DNA of 64,000 nt. Origin: Ruminiclostridium hungatei (GTDB taxonomy: Bacteria; Bacillota; Clostridia; Acetivibrionales; DSM-1351). Where the stretch lies: NCBI RefSeq assembly GCF_002051585.1, contig NZ_MZGX01000021.1, positions 1 through 64,000 of the forward strand. Reading direction: 5' to 3'. Within the stretch, counting starts at the first letter, position 1. Each line of letters opens with the position of its first letter. Of the stretch, positions 44,706 to 54,150 are shown piece after piece. The notes beneath the pieces were generated by a model. That model ran no database searches and was not told where the DNA came from. It saw only the letters and a list, made by a program, of their open reading frames with translations. Both the position numbers and the translations under genes were made by a program.

Positions 44706-44782
44706 TGGCGTGCCCATGGGGATTCGAACCCAAGACCTACGGCTTAGAAGGCCGTTGCTCTATCCAGCTGAGCTATGGGCAC
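44706..44782 (-). tRNA. tRNA-Arg (anticodon TCT)
   Basis: A 77-base gene with encoded CCA. The acceptor stem is GTGCCCA/TGGGCAC, the D arm contains AGCTCAGCTGGATAGAGC, the anticodon arm is ACGGC-CTTCTAA-GCCGT and the T arm GGGTTCGAATCCC. It reads AGA codons. It is transcribed after tRNA-Gly from the same promoter. Confidence 0.95.
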
Positions 44783-44885
44783 ATATTAGATATCATCAGT
44801 AAAAATTTAAAGCCCTCTCGCGTCCGATTCCTGAGCATCTATATATTTCAATAGAAACTTGATAATCAAACCTTTGAGTTTTTTA

Positions 44886-44959
44886 TGGAGCGGGTGATGG
44901 GAATCGGACCCACGCAATCAGCTTGGAAGGCTGATGTTCTACCATTGAACTACACCCGC
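44886..44959 (-). tRNA. tRNA-Gly (anticodon TCC)
   Basis: A 74-base gene with encoded CCA. The acceptor stem is GCGGGTG/CACCCGC, the anticodon loop is CTTCCAA, and the T arm is GGGTCCGATTCCC. It reads GGA/GGG codons and lies 103 bases upstream of tRNA-Arg on the minus strand. Confidence 0.95.
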
Positions 44960-45011
44960 ATACACCCTGTATATCAGCCTTTGCAAGTGCTATCGCCAGC
45001 CGACTCTTGAT

Positions 45012-45040
45012 ATTATACAGGGTACATTTTAGTTTGTCAA
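45012..45040 (-). promoter_or_regulatory. Consensus sigma-A promoter of the tRNA-Gly/tRNA-Arg unit
   Basis: On the minus strand TTGACA (45040-45035), exactly 17 bases and TATAAT (45017-45012), about 50 bases upstream of tRNA-Gly. Confidence 0.85.
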
Positions 45041-45242
45041 CACAAAAAATTATATTTCTTATTGATTTTTATAAATTAACATAAACCTCTTCACTTGCTC
45101 AGAATGACCTGATTTCAAGGTATTTACGCATATAAAAGGTCTTCGGGCAGATAAGTATGATATTTTTTAACCGCTTTAAATGCAATCACCGCGTGGTTAT
45201 ACAGTAATTGCAACAGCAATGGTAAAACGCATATAAAAGCAA

Positions 45243-45722
45243 TCAAACATAATAAATATCCGCATTGACCTTTCCGTCCGCAACCTCCATTATCACGTAG
45301 GATTCGGATTTATTGCTTCTGGATTCGCTCATACTTCCAGGATTGACAACCAGCTTGTTGTCAACATTATCAATAACCGCCACATGTGTGTGCCCGAACA
45401 GGACAACAGACGCATTTTCTGCGTGGGCCTTGGCCACTATGCGGTTATAGTCCCACTTAACACTGTACTTGTGCCCATGCGTCATAAAAACCGTAATGCC
45501 CTCGATTTCAATAGTCCTTTCGGCACTGATGGTACCTACCCCTATATCACAGTTGCCATAAACATATTCAAATTTAACATTTGGATACAACTGGCTTAAT
45601 TGTACCGCATCCCTGCAATAGTCTCCGAGATGCAAAACCATTTCAACTTCCGGATGCCTGTCCAGGGCTTCCTTTGCGTTGAATATGTAGCCATGAGTAT
45701 CACTCATTACCAACACTTTCAT
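45243..45722 (-). CDS. MJ0936/YfcE-type metallophosphoesterase
   Basis: A 159-residue calcineurin-like phosphodiesterase. The metal-site motifs are in order: MSDTHGY, HLGDYCRD, YGNCD, MTHGHKY and FGHTHVAV. The ATG at 45722 has GGAAGGACATA upstream. Family members hydrolyse cyclic or bis-p-nitrophenyl phosphodiesters in vitro, and the natural substrate is unknown. In many Clostridia the gene follows rdgB and rph, as it does here, 255 bases downstream of rdgB. Confidence 0.9.
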   Translation of the reverse strand: MKVLVMSDTHGYIFNAKEALDRHPEVEMVLHLGDYCRDAVQLSQLYPNVKFEYVYGNCDIGVGTISAERTIEIEGITVFMTHGHKYSVKWDYNRIVAKAHAENASVVLFGHTHVAVIDNVDNKLVVNPGSMSESRSNKSESYVIMEVADGKVNADIYYV

Positions 45723-45976
45723 TATGTCCTTCCCCCATAGAGTCAATAATACAATAAATTAACTACAAATTTGATAAATATAAGCTGCATATAAAATATA
45801 AAGCAATAAATAAACTACGAATAAGCTAAAAATAAAAATGTTAACAAGCCAATTAACAACCGGAACCCACCCACAGCCTGGTATGAACTGCTTAAAAGCA
45901 CACCTGCGTATATTCCGGATTCCGGCACTCAACCGCAATTGACCTGCTATAAGCTATAAAAGGAAGCTTCATAACA

Positions 45977-46570
45977 TCACAGGTAGTCCTTAATGACAAC
46001 TGCCATTTTCTCCAAGGCTTTTGCACGATGGCTTATTTTATTTTTTATATCCATGCTTAACTCAGCCATGGTCTTTCTGTATTCGGCAACGTAAAAAAGC
46101 GAATCATAGCCAAAGCCGTTTTCACCCTTGCACTTAAAATCAACGAAGCCCTCACAGGTATCCTTTACAACAAACGACCTTCCGTCGGGAAAGGCCACAG
46201 CTATTGCACAAACAAACCTGGCCGTCCTCTTTTCATAAGGTACGTTCTCAAGCATATGCAGCAGCTTTGCATTTCTGTCCTGGTCTGTTGCATCCGCTCC
46301 GCCAAATCTGGCAGAATATATACCGGGTGCACCGTCAAGATAATCAACCTCAATGCCGGAGTCATCGGCAATCACAACAGACCTGCATATATTGCATATC
46401 TCCACAGCTTTCTTAAGGGAGTTCTCCTCGAAGGTTTTCCCATCCTCAACTATATCGGCCGCAATCCCTATATCGCCCATGGACAATACTTCAAACGGCA
46501 TCTCCTGCAAAACCTTTTTTATTTCTGCAATTTTACCCTTGTTCTTAGTCGCAACAACCAGTTTCACCAT
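45977..46570 (-). CDS. rdgB: Non-canonical purine NTP pyrophosphatase (RdgB/HAM1)
   Basis: A 197-residue cytosolic house-cleaning enzyme that hydrolyses ITP, dITP and XTP to the monophosphates, keeping deaminated purines out of nucleic acids. Motifs are VATKNKGKIAEIK at the N-terminus, ADDSGIEVDYLDGAPGIYSA and the GFGYDSLFYV loop with SHRAKAL near the end. It starts three bases after the RNase PH stop codon, so the two are translationally coupled, a common Firmicutes order. Confidence 0.94.
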   Translation of the reverse strand: MVKLVVATKNKGKIAEIKKVLQEMPFEVLSMGDIGIAADIVEDGKTFEENSLKKAVEICNICRSVVIADDSGIEVDYLDGAPGIYSARFGGADATDQDRNAKLLHMLENVPYEKRTARFVCAIAVAFPDGRSFVVKDTCEGFVDFKCKGENGFGYDSLFYVAEYRKTMAELSMDIKNKISHRAKALEKMAVVIKDYL

Positions 46571-46573
46571 CTT

Positions 46574-47290
46574 TTACTCCAGTGCCTTTTTCTGTATTTG
46601 TATAAGCTGCTCGATACCTTTCTGCGCCAGGATAAGCAATAGATCAAGCTGGCTTTTGCCAAAGCTGCTTTTTTCACCGGTAGCCTGAATCTCAATAAAT
46701 TCAGCCTTGTCCGACATGACTACATTCATGTCCACCTCTGCCGAGCTGTCTTCTGTATAGCACAGGTCCAGAAGCTCCTGTCCCGCTGCCACACCCACAC
46801 TGGTTGCGGCAACAAAGCCAGTTACCGGCATTTTTGCTATCAAGCCGTTATCCCTCAGTTTCCGGCAAGCATCTACCAAAGCCACATATCCTCCGGTTAT
46901 AGATGCAGTTCTTGTGCCTCCGTCCGCCTGTATAACATCGCAATCAATGGTTATGGTTCTTTCTCCCAGCAGCTTTAAATCTACTATGGTCCTCAGCGAA
47001 CGGCCTATAAGCCTCTGAATCTCCTGAGCCCTGCCGTTAAGCTTCAGCTTGGAAATATCCCTTTGGTTTCTGACTCCCGTGGCTCTGGGAAGCATGGAAT
47101 ATTCTGCTGTTATCCAGCCCTCTCCGGAATCCTTTTTAAAAGGAGGTGTCCTTTCCTCAACCGATGCAGTACATATTACCTTTGTATCTCCAACCTCAAT
47201 GAGTACTGAGCCTTCTGCATGCTTTATATAGTTTCTTGTTATTTTAACAGGTCTGAGCTGCGAATGTGTCCTACCGTCCTGCCTCAGCAT
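46574..47290 (-). CDS. rph: Ribonuclease PH
   Basis: A 238-residue phosphorolytic 3' exoribonuclease that trims tRNA precursors. Landmarks are [53 protein letters not shown] and [22 protein letters not shown] precedes the ATG at 47290. It is followed directly by rdgB. An 11-bp inverted repeat lies 24 bases upstream of the start. Confidence 0.94.
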   Translation of the reverse strand: MLRQDGRTHSQLRPVKITRNYIKHAEGSVLIEVGDTKVICTASVEERTPPFKKDSGEGWITAEYSMLPRATGVRNQRDISKLKLNGRAQEIQRLIGRSLRTIVDLKLLGERTITIDCDVIQADGGTRTASITGGYVALVDACRKLRDNGLIAKMPVTGFVAATSVGVAAGQELLDLCYTEDSSAEVDMNVVMSDKAEFIEIQATGEKSSFGKSQLDLLLILAQKGIEQLIQIQKKALE

Positions 47291-47313
47291 AATACCTCCA
47301 TCTTTAAATCCGA

Positions 47314-47351
47314 AAGTCGATTACTATCTGTTTAAAGATTGTAATCGACTT
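47314..47351. promoter_or_regulatory. 11-bp perfect inverted repeat upstream of rph
   Basis: AAGTCGATTAC (47314-47324) and GTAATCGACTT (47341-47351) are exact complements with 16 bases between. No T run follows on the minus strand. It may be an mRNA hairpin or operator, and it lies about 95 bases past the GerMN gene. Confidence 0.45.
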
Positions 47352-47447
47352 AATAATATCTTAAAATTCTTCAAAAATCATCAGCGTATTTAGATAAATA
47401 AAAAGATAAAAACTTATCTGTTTTGTATATTGTAACTAAAATTCAAG

Positions 47448-48629
47448 CTACTTATCCATCACTGGATTATAGGTATTTGGAAGACTTTTGGCAAAAGCTA
47501 TTTCAGAGCCTTCCGGCAAGGTAGCTGCTTTTCCGTCAACCAATATCTTGGCCTTGGCAATACCCTTTAGCTGATTGACTGTATAATAAATCTGATTCAG
47601 CAGCCCATCCTCTTTTTCATTTCCGCCGTAGTTTGTGAGCTGGGAAGAGAAATCCAGCACGGCCAAATCCTCCTGCATGCTGCAGGACAGCAATCTGGTC
47701 CCCTCCGGTACTGAGGTAAAAAACCTGTTTCCACTTGGCTTCTTGCTCAATTCTGCAAACATGACAGCCGGCAGTTGATTTTCATCTGCATTCTGCAGTT
47801 GTGTTGAAACCGGAACGATATAATTATACTGGTCATTGCTTGTGGTCATGTAATAAAGGTCACATTTTATATATCCGTCTTTCAGTTCAGCATCACTTGA
47901 GTTGATAAAGGTGTTCCCCCTGTTTCTCATACCGGACAGCTCTGTGCCGTTTTCAAGCGTGCTTACGGTTTTCCCCTCCACCCTGATACTTACATCAGCT
48001 ATGTTTTTAAAGCCTGTCAGAGTGTATACCACTGAAGCTACGGCCAATTGCTCGGCATCCCTGCCTGTCAGGTTCAGAAATTCTTTTGAGAAATCAATTA
48101 CTGCACTGCCATTTTTAATGGTCATGCCCTTGATTTTCGTTCCCTGGGGCAACACCGGATACAGTCCGTAATAATCCAACTGCTCCCTGGTCACAGCCTC
48201 GTCAACCAGTCCGCCTACTGCCGCTTTTGCAATGCCCTCCTGTTTTGCCACTTTTCTTGTGACAGGAATCAGAATTCCAGCTTTATCTCTATAATATAAG
48301 GTTACCAATATGCTGTCCTTGTCACCTGTAATGGACGATACTCCTTTTCCGGTGCCATTATCCACCGGCAGATTATTGCTGTATACATCCCCCGCTTCCA
48401 TACTTATGGAAGAGCCTGAAACTGTGGAGTTGCCTGCGGCCTCGCTGTCCGTATTGTTGTTTGACGCTATGGCAGCCGGGGTAGAATCGGAGAGCACATT
48501 CCGGTCACCTGCCGAGTCAACAGCTACCGGTATTATAGGTTCATCATCGTCTGAACTTTTTTGTCCGATAAAAGAGCAGCCTGTAGTCAAAAGCATGATT
48601 ATCAAGACCAAGCACAAAATTCTTTTCAT
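47448..48629 (-). CDS. GerMN-domain lipoprotein
   Basis: A 393-residue lipoprotein: the signal sequence ends in lipobox LLTTGC. A Ser/Asn-rich linker is followed by two GerMN (sporulation/germination) domains: the first around residues 105-235 (LVTLYYRDKAGILIPVTRKV, then SAVIDFSKEFLNL), the second around 255-385 (IKCDLYYMTTSND, then LAVLDFSSQLTNYGG). Bacillus GerM acts in engulfment and cortex assembly. The neighbouring AMIN/amidase also modifies peptidoglycan, and the two are on the same strand 136 bases apart. Confidence 0.88.
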   Translation of the reverse strand: MKRILCLVLIIMLLTTGCSFIGQKSSDDDEPIIPVAVDSAGDRNVLSDSTPAAIASNNNTDSEAAGNSTVSGSSISMEAGDVYSNNLPVDNGTGKGVSSITGDKDSILVTLYYRDKAGILIPVTRKVAKQEGIAKAAVGGLVDEAVTREQLDYYGLYPVLPQGTKIKGMTIKNGSAVIDFSKEFLNLTGRDAEQLAVASVVYTLTGFKNIADVSIRVEGKTVSTLENGTELSGMRNRGNTFINSSDAELKDGYIKCDLYYMTTSNDQYNYIVPVSTQLQNADENQLPAVMFAELSKKPSGNRFFTSVPEGTRLLSCSMQEDLAVLDFSSQLTNYGGNEKEDGLLNQIYYTVNQLKGIAKAKILVDGKAATLPEGSEIAFAKSLPNTYNPVMDK

Positions 48630-48765
48630 AAAAAATAGTCCTCCTTATTTTAGAAAAAATTTCCATAAAATAATTATAGACTATATTTTATATTTTTATT
48701 ATTTCCCGTAAGCTTTGATACTTATGGCCTGCAAACTTTTTGAAGGTTCCTGCCTGAAGCTGTCT

Positions 48766-50580
48766 CTATTCCGGCTGCTGCTCGGCATCTCCTTCGGGTA
48801 CTTCGGTATTTGTATCAGGCTCGGGGGTTTTTTCATCTTCCAATTTGTCTACAACTTTCTTTTCTGACTTTATGGTGTCAAGTGCTTTTAATATGGCATC
48901 GTTCAAGGCCTCGGCAGTCATTTGCTGGTAAGCAGGGTCAATCAGCTTTTTCACCTCTGCGGCATTGGTTACAAAACCCACTTCTGCAAGCACAGCCGGC
49001 ATTTTTGTATATTTCAGTACAACCAGCCCCGGTCTTTCCACAGTTTTTCTGTTTACCGACTTGAGCTTATTCATCAGGGAATCCTGAACCAGCTTTGCAA
49101 ATTTCTCACCAGTAAATTTGGTATCTCCCTTGGCCTCGGGATAATAAAGGGTCTCTGTGCCGCTGACTTTCGCGCTGTCTATTGCATTGTTGTGGATGCT
49201 TACAAATAAAGTGGCATTTAAGGCATTGGCAATATAGGGTCTGTCATAAAGTCCTACAAAGGTATCATCCTGCCGCAGCATAAAAGTTTTCACATTGTTT
49301 TTCTTCAACTGGGCTTCCAGCTTGAGAGCTATATCCAGGTTTATATCCTTCTCCAGTATTTTTCCGTTATTTGCGCCCGGGTCCTGTCCCCCATGGCCTG
49401 CATCAATAACTACAAGCATTTCATCCTCTTTTGCCGGTGTCAGCAAGTTTATTTCACTCTGCATCCGTTTGTCATTATAAGAAGTAAGATATACAAAATC
49501 CTGCTTGGCATTGATTATAATCTTTGTATCCTGTGTTTCCTTATCCCTGCATATTTCAACCGTACTTACCCTGTCGTCGTTTATGTGGTATATATCGTCC
49601 TTAAGACTTACTGCCGCCTGGGATGCAATTGTTATGGTGTATTTAAGATTCTCCTTGTCATACTCATGCTTATACTTCTCGGCAATATAGCTCTTATTGT
49701 TGGCCTCTTTTATTTCTGCCAGCTTGATGCCCTTAAGTGAAAAATAAACCCTGTCAAAACTGTTTTCATATGAAAGGTTTACATTTACAGGCTTCTCAAT
49801 AGTTATTTTACAGCCGTCCTGTATATCGGACACTGTAAAATTAGCCATTTCATTCAGATTTATTGTGATTCTGACGGAAGCCTCCGTCACGGCTGAAACG
49901 CTTATGCCGCTGATTCTGCTTGATACTGCCTGTATCTCTCTGGGAGCCGCCTTTATATTTTTAAAATCAACTACAATCCTGTCAGGGTTAGTCAGACGGG
50001 AATATACATAGCCTTTATGATTATCCATGGTCAGGGTAACCACTGTCTTTTCTCCCACGTTTGTACTGCTGATTTCCTTCACGGAACCCACATAATCTGT
50101 TGAAATGCTTATGATATTTGCTTTGGCGTCAGCAGAAGCAGCCAGCCCCTTGATATTCTTCATAAAATCCACAGGCACTATAAGCCTTTCGTTTATCTTT
50201 TTGGCAGGTGCCGACATCTTTATAGCCTTACCGTTTATTTTAGCATTGGAGCTGTTATTCAGGAACTGATATTTGACTCCCTTATATGTAATGTCCATTA
50301 TTTGAGTTTTTGCATTCCATACCACCGTACCCCCAAGCCCTTCAAAGACAGCTCTCAGTGGGAACATAACGGTTTTATTCAATACTATGCCCGGAAGGTC
50401 GGTTTTTATCTCTTTGCCGTTTATGTTTATTTTGTATGCAGCATCAGAATATTTAACCGTTTTGCCGTCATAATTCAATGTCAAGCTTTGTGCTGCAAAT
50501 ACTGTGTTTTGTACTATCATAAAAACACAGAACAAAATCATACCAGTAATAAATTTGTATAAGCCCGATTTTTTTTTCAT
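48766..50580 (-). CDS. N-acetylmuramoyl-L-alanine amidase with AMIN and copper-amine-oxidase-like domains
   Basis: A 604-residue exported protein with a signal peptide (about 1-29) and a copper-amine-oxidase N-terminal-like domain (30-150; MFPLRAVFEGLGGTVVWNAK). An AMIN targeting region (about 165-260) and a linker of unclear fold follow, then an Amidase_3 catalytic domain (about 390-570) with zinc ligands in VVIDAGHGGQDPGANN, in the following glutamate ILEKDINLD, and in SIHNN, plus catalytic Glu in LAEVGFVTN. The tail is Glu/Pro-rich. It cleaves the amide between MurNAc and the peptide stem. Confidence 0.93.
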   Translation of the reverse strand: MKKKSGLYKFITGMILFCVFMIVQNTVFAAQSLTLNYDGKTVKYSDAAYKININGKEIKTDLPGIVLNKTVMFPLRAVFEGLGGTVVWNAKTQIMDITYKGVKYQFLNNSSNAKINGKAIKMSAPAKKINERLIVPVDFMKNIKGLAASADAKANIISISTDYVGSVKEISSTNVGEKTVVTLTMDNHKGYVYSRLTNPDRIVVDFKNIKAAPREIQAVSSRISGISVSAVTEASVRITINLNEMANFTVSDIQDGCKITIEKPVNVNLSYENSFDRVYFSLKGIKLAEIKEANNKSYIAEKYKHEYDKENLKYTITIASQAAVSLKDDIYHINDDRVSTVEICRDKETQDTKIIINAKQDFVYLTSYNDKRMQSEINLLTPAKEDEMLVVIDAGHGGQDPGANNGKILEKDINLDIALKLEAQLKKNNVKTFMLRQDDTFVGLYDRPYIANALNATLFVSIHNNAIDSAKVSGTETLYYPEAKGDTKFTGEKFAKLVQDSLMNKLKSVNRKTVERPGLVVLKYTKMPAVLAEVGFVTNAAEVKKLIDPAYQQMTAEALNDAILKALDTIKSEKKVVDKLEDEKTPEPDTNTEVPEGDAEQQPE

Positions 50581-50628
50581 TTGTCACCCCGTCAAATCAT
50601 TTGTAATATTTTGTCATTAGCAGTGCCT

Positions 50629-50692
50629 CTGGTGGTCTGTAACTTATATTAACTGCCGGCAATGCATGAATTCAGATGTTACAGGCCACTAG
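50629..50692. repeat. Dispersed short palindromic element, copy B
   Basis: CTGGTGGTCTGTAAC at the left pairs with GTTACAGGCCACTAG at the right, with about 34 bases between, giving a 64-bp element. Its right arm matches 31297-31315 almost exactly, and the whole plan matches 25374-25441. Confidence 0.6.
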
Positions 50693-50876
50693 TACAACCC
50701 TTCCATAAATAGGGTGCATAAATTTGGAGGAGATTTTTGGGAAATACAAGGCGGAGGAGTTCGGAATAATTGGTTTATTCCAATCAGGAACAACAATGTT
50801 GTTCTTTTCGACAGCGATGTAGCTCAAAAAAATATACCCAAATTATGTGCCAGGATTTACCGGATGTTGTACTAGT
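50688..50876. mobile_element. Putative MITE-like element with long imperfect inverted repeats
   Basis: ACTAGTACAAC (50688-50698) and GTTGTACTAGT (50866-50876) are perfect 11-bp terminal repeats. Similarity continues inward with gaps (TAAAT, then G-CATAA-TTTGG) for about 45 bases on each side. The 189-bp element encodes no protein. Its left end overlaps the palindromic element by five bases. No target duplication is evident. Confidence 0.5.
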
Positions 50877-50963
50877 ATTAATTATACTATTGTTTGGCTA
50901 AACCTGGCATTTATTTCGGGAGTTTTAAAAAAAATGTAATTGTTTTGTATAAACTTTGTAATA

Positions 50964-51476
50964 TTAACCATTTACAGATAGTATACAGCCACAATACTTC
51001 TGACGGTACAGACCCATTTCCTTTGCCATCTGCTGTCCCTGTCTGAAGCCTGGCCTGAAATCCCGGTATATAAAGTCTATCCGGTACTTTTGAGCATAGA
51101 CCTCACACAGTTCCCTTATCAATTCATGCTTCTGATACGGGCTTACCAGCAGTGAGGTGGTAAAGGCGTCAAACCCGTTTTCAGCAGCATAGCGTGCCGC
51201 CTCCTCCATTCTGAGGTCATAGCACCTTCTGCATCTGGAGGTTCCTTTATCCTCAAGGTTTTCCCATTCCTGCTGCCTGAAATCCTCGCTGTAAATCACG
51301 GGAAGGCCGGTGATACTGCTCAGCTTTTCCACATTTTCCTTCCTTCTCACATGTTCTTCAATGGGATGTATATTGGGGTTATAAAAAAGACCCTGGATTT
51401 CAAAGTCTTCCTTCAGCAGTTCCTGAAGGGGATATGTGGAACAGGGCCCGCAGCACATATGCAACAGCAGTTTCAT
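50964..51476 (-). CDS. queH: Epoxyqueuosine reductase QueH
   Basis: A 170-residue enzyme that performs the last step of queuosine synthesis in tRNA, reducing epoxyqueuosine; it replaces QueG in many anaerobes. Cysteine motifs are MCCGPCST (residues 8-15), SRCRRCYDLRM and KYCGCILS, which hold the iron-sulfur cluster and the adjacent metal site. GGAG precedes the ATG. It lies 59 bases after ruvB on the same strand. Confidence 0.92.
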   Translation of the reverse strand: MKLLLHMCCGPCSTYPLQELLKEDFEIQGLFYNPNIHPIEEHVRRKENVEKLSSITGLPVIYSEDFRQQEWENLEDKGTSRCRRCYDLRMEEAARYAAENGFDAFTTSLLVSPYQKHELIRELCEVYAQKYRIDFIYRDFRPGFRQGQQMAKEMGLYRQKYCGCILSVNG

Positions 51477-51535
51477 GGCATTCTCCCTTCAAATTGGTAT
51501 TTAACACGTATGGCATATAATATATTTGAAGCTTT

Positions 51536-52534
51536 TCAGCCTTCAAATTCAAGTCCGAAGTGGCTGTATGCATTTTTGGTAGCCATCCTTCCTCTGGGTG
51601 TCTTATTAATAAACCCAAGCTGTATCAGATATGGCTCGTAAACATCCTCGATTGTACCGGGGTCCTCACCGATGGAGGCCGCCAGGGTGTCAAGGCCCAC
51701 CGGTCCGCCGCTGAATTTGTTTATTATGCTCAGCAGCATGTTCCTGTCCACACCGTCCAGGCCTATTTCATCCACTTCCAGAGCATCCAGAGCATGCCTT
51801 GCCACCTTCAGGTCTATAACGCCTCTTCCCACCACCTGTGCAAAATCCCGTACTCTTTTGAGCAGCCTGTTGGCAATTCTGGGTGTACCTCTGGAGCGCC
51901 TGGCAATTTCATAGGCACCGTCCTCCTGAAGTTCAATATCAAGTATTCCGGCAGAACGCTTTACTATCTGCTTCAGTTCCTGAGCCGTGTACATTTCCAG
52001 CTTGTTTATCACCCCAAACCTGTCCCGGAGAGGAGCCGTGAGCAGACCTGCCCTGGTGGTGGCCCCTATCAGCGTGAATTTTGGAAGGTCAAGCCTGATG
52101 GAGCGGGCACTTGGGCCCTTTCCAATGATAATGTCAAGAGCGTAATCCTCCATGGCTGGATACAGTATTTCCTCGACACTTCTGTTCAGCCTGTGGATTT
52201 CGTCAATAAAGAGCACATCATGTGTTCCAAGGTTGGTGAGAATAGCAGCCAGGTCCCCTGCTTTTTCTATGGCAGGGCCGGAGGTAATTCTCAAGTTGAC
52301 TCCCATCTCGGCGGAGATAATACTTGCAAGCGTGGTTTTTCCCAGGCCCGGAGGGCCGTAAAGCAAAACATGGTCCAGCGCCTCATTCCTTTTTCTGGCC
52401 GCCTCGATGAATATATTCAGGTTGTTTTTTACCTTGGATTGGCCTACATATTCTTCAAGCCTCTTGGGCCGCAGGCTGACTTCATCAAAATCATCCACCC
52501 GCGATTCACCGTCTATCAATCTTTCCTCGGACAT
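51536..52534 (-). CDS. ruvB: Holliday junction branch migration helicase RuvB
   Basis: A 332-residue AAA+ motor that drives branch migration with RuvA. It has Walker [13 protein letters not shown], Walker [16 protein letters not shown], sensor [19 protein letters not shown] and a C-terminal winged helix ending [15 protein letters not shown]-like. I use the ATG at 52534 with GGGAG upstream. ruvA and ruvC lie upstream on the same strand, but a 330-base non-coding stretch separates ruvA from ruvB. Confidence 0.96.
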   Translation of the reverse strand: MSEERLIDGESRVDDFDEVSLRPKRLEEYVGQSKVKNNLNIFIEAARKRNEALDHVLLYGPPGLGKTTLASIISAEMGVNLRITSGPAIEKAGDLAAILTNLGTHDVLFIDEIHRLNRSVEEILYPAMEDYALDIIIGKGPSARSIRLDLPKFTLIGATTRAGLLTAPLRDRFGVINKLEMYTAQELKQIVKRSAGILDIELQEDGAYEIARRSRGTPRIANRLLKRVRDFAQVVGRGVIDLKVARHALDALEVDEIGLDGVDRNMLLSIINKFSGGPVGLDTLAASIGEDPGTIEDVYEPYLIQLGFINKTPRGRMATKNAYSHFGLEFEG

Positions 52535-52865
52535 ATTATCTCCCATCTACGCGCATAGCGCGTACACAAATAGTAATGAAAGGCACGCAGTGGCTTTCGC
52601 TGCGTGAAATCCACTTTGACTTACCACATATATCTTTCACGCTACCCTCCGTAAAATTTGAAATAAGTGTCAGTATATGAACCTGAAATATTACTTAATC
52701 GGTACTTCCGTACAAACTTACCTCTCTGGGTTGCTCACAGGTTCAGCACAACAAGTTTATTTAAAAGTACTGCACAAAACTGCTTACTAAAGTCAATTGC
52801 GTTTCAAAGCCTTCACATTTCAGGAAATCGTGCTTTTAAACCGGTTTTGCCGCAGTCAATCTAAG
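52535..52865 (-). other. Non-coding stretch between ruvA and ruvB with hairpins
   Basis: No frame here reads as protein. Near ruvB there are two perfect hairpins on the minus strand: CACGCAG/CTGCGTG (about 52590-52612) and TACGCGC/GCGCGTA (52547-52563). They sit just before the ruvB ribosome binding site and could form a leader structure or internal promoter region. Confidence 0.4.
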
Positions 52866-53471
52866 CTATTTTGAAAGCGACTTCAACGACAGCATGATGA
52901 GTTCTTCAACTCCCATACCCTCCCGGTACGCCTTGTTCACGGCACCTGACGCCTCAAAGGAGCTGTAGCCTAAAACCATAAGAGCACTTACTGCCTCGGT
53001 GGCCGCTGACTGGCTTCCGTCCGGCAGCACAGGTCCTGCCTCCTGCTGACTGCCAGCTGTTAGCTGTTCCTTTGATATCTTGTCCTTCAGCTCCAGAATA
53101 ATGCGCTGAGCCATTTTGGGGCCAATCCCCGGAGCCTTGGACAGGGACTTTGTGTCCTGTGCCACCACCGCCAGGGCAAACCTTGAGGGCGACAGCGTTG
53201 AAATCATGGATATTGCTGCCTTAGGGCCCACCCCCGACACGGAAATGAGCATATCAAACATCCCCAGCTCTTCCAGGGTGTGAAACCCGTAAAGAACGGC
53301 AATATCCTCTCTGACGTAATAGTGTGTATATATTTTGACCTGTGAGGACAACTGTCCCACGCTGTTTATTGTTGACAGGGCGGTAAATATCCTATAGCCT
53401 ATGCCTCCGGCTTCTACGATGATGCTGTCATTGCTCCTGGCTTCCAGGGTTCCCTTTATGTATGCAAACAT
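52866..53471 (-). CDS. ruvA: Holliday junction DNA helicase subunit RuvA
   Basis: A 201-residue junction-binding protein. The N-terminal OB domain (MFAYIKGTLEARSNDSIIVE, then YTHYYVREDIAVLYGF), the helix-hairpin-helix region (LISVSGVGPKAAISMIS, then APGIGPKMAQRIILELKD) and the C-terminal RuvB-binding domain are all present. It starts 29 bases after ruvC on the same strand. Confidence 0.96.
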   Translation of the reverse strand: MFAYIKGTLEARSNDSIIVEAGGIGYRIFTALSTINSVGQLSSQVKIYTHYYVREDIAVLYGFHTLEELGMFDMLISVSGVGPKAAISMISTLSPSRFALAVVAQDTKSLSKAPGIGPKMAQRIILELKDKISKEQLTAGSQQEAGPVLPDGSQSAATEAVSALMVLGYSSFEASGAVNKAYREGMGVEELIMLSLKSLSK

Positions 53472-53500
53472 GCAAACCTCCGTTAATTTAAAAAATCCGG

Positions 53501-54001
53501 TTAATATGCCTTATTTCCAAGTATTGCGCCCATCCTGTGCGAATTTCCGTGACATATGGCCACGGCAAGTGCATCGGCAACGTCATCGGGCTTGGGAATG
53601 ACTTTTAAATTCAAAAGGGCTTTTACCATCTGTTGTATCTGCGCCTTTTCAGCCCTGCCGTAACCTGCCACAGACTGTTTAACCTGCAAAGGGGTATACT
53701 CAAATATGTCAACTCCGGACCTGGCTGCCGCCAATACGGCTACACCCCTGCCATGACCCACCGTAAGCGCTGTCTTAATATTTTTGTTAAAAAACAATTC
53801 TTCAATAGCCACTGCATCAGGCTTGTACTTCTGGATTAATTCCTCAAGTCTGTTGTTAAGCACCAAAAGCCTTTGAGACAGCTTCATAGACGCCTCTGTA
53901 GTAACTGCTCCGTAATCCAGAACCGAAAATTTGTTCCCTTCATATTTTACAATACCGAAGCCTGTAATTGCAAATCCGGGGTCTATACCCATTATTATCA
54001 T
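53501..54001 (-). CDS. ruvC: Crossover junction endodeoxyribonuclease RuvC
   Basis: A 166-residue resolvase. The acidic catalytic residues are in [13 protein letters not shown] (Asp), [11 protein letters not shown] (Glu) and the C-terminal [14 protein letters not shown] (Asp pair). It is the first gene of the ruvC-ruvA-ruvB-queH series. Its promoter probably lies in the AT-rich region above 54002, near a GC-rich hairpin. Confidence 0.95.
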   Translation of the reverse strand: MIIMGIDPGFAITGFGIVKYEGNKFSVLDYGAVTTEASMKLSQRLLVLNNRLEELIQKYKPDAVAIEELFFNKNIKTALTVGHGRGVAVLAAARSGVDIFEYTPLQVKQSVAGYGRAEKAQIQQMVKALLNLKVIPKPDDVADALAVAICHGNSHRMGAILGNKAY

Positions 54002-54038
54002 TTGTTTTAGCCTTTCCGCCCACAGGAATTATGTATAC

Positions 54039-54074
54039 ACGCGCCGCCTGTGGTGAGCCGGAAAGGCGGCGCGT
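54039..54074. promoter_or_regulatory. GC-rich hairpin between ruvC and argG
   Basis: ACGCGCCGCCT (54039-54049) and AGGCGGCGCGT (54064-54074) form a perfect 11-bp stem with a 14-base loop. It is strikingly GC-rich for this region. No T run follows on either strand, so it is not a standard terminator. Confidence 0.5.
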
Positions 54075-54136
54075 TCAGTTCAAGGTATTTCTCAAAAAAA
54101 CGACAAACTTTTATTATGTATAAATATATAACATAT

Positions 54137-54150
54137 TGCATATTTATGCA
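54137..54150. promoter_or_regulatory. Candidate ArgR operator upstream of argG
   Basis: TGCATATTTATGCA is a perfect 14-bp palindrome in an AT-rich context and resembles half of an ARG box. It lies about 230 bases before argG. The promoter itself is unclear because many TATAAT-like hexamers are present. Confidence 0.4.
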
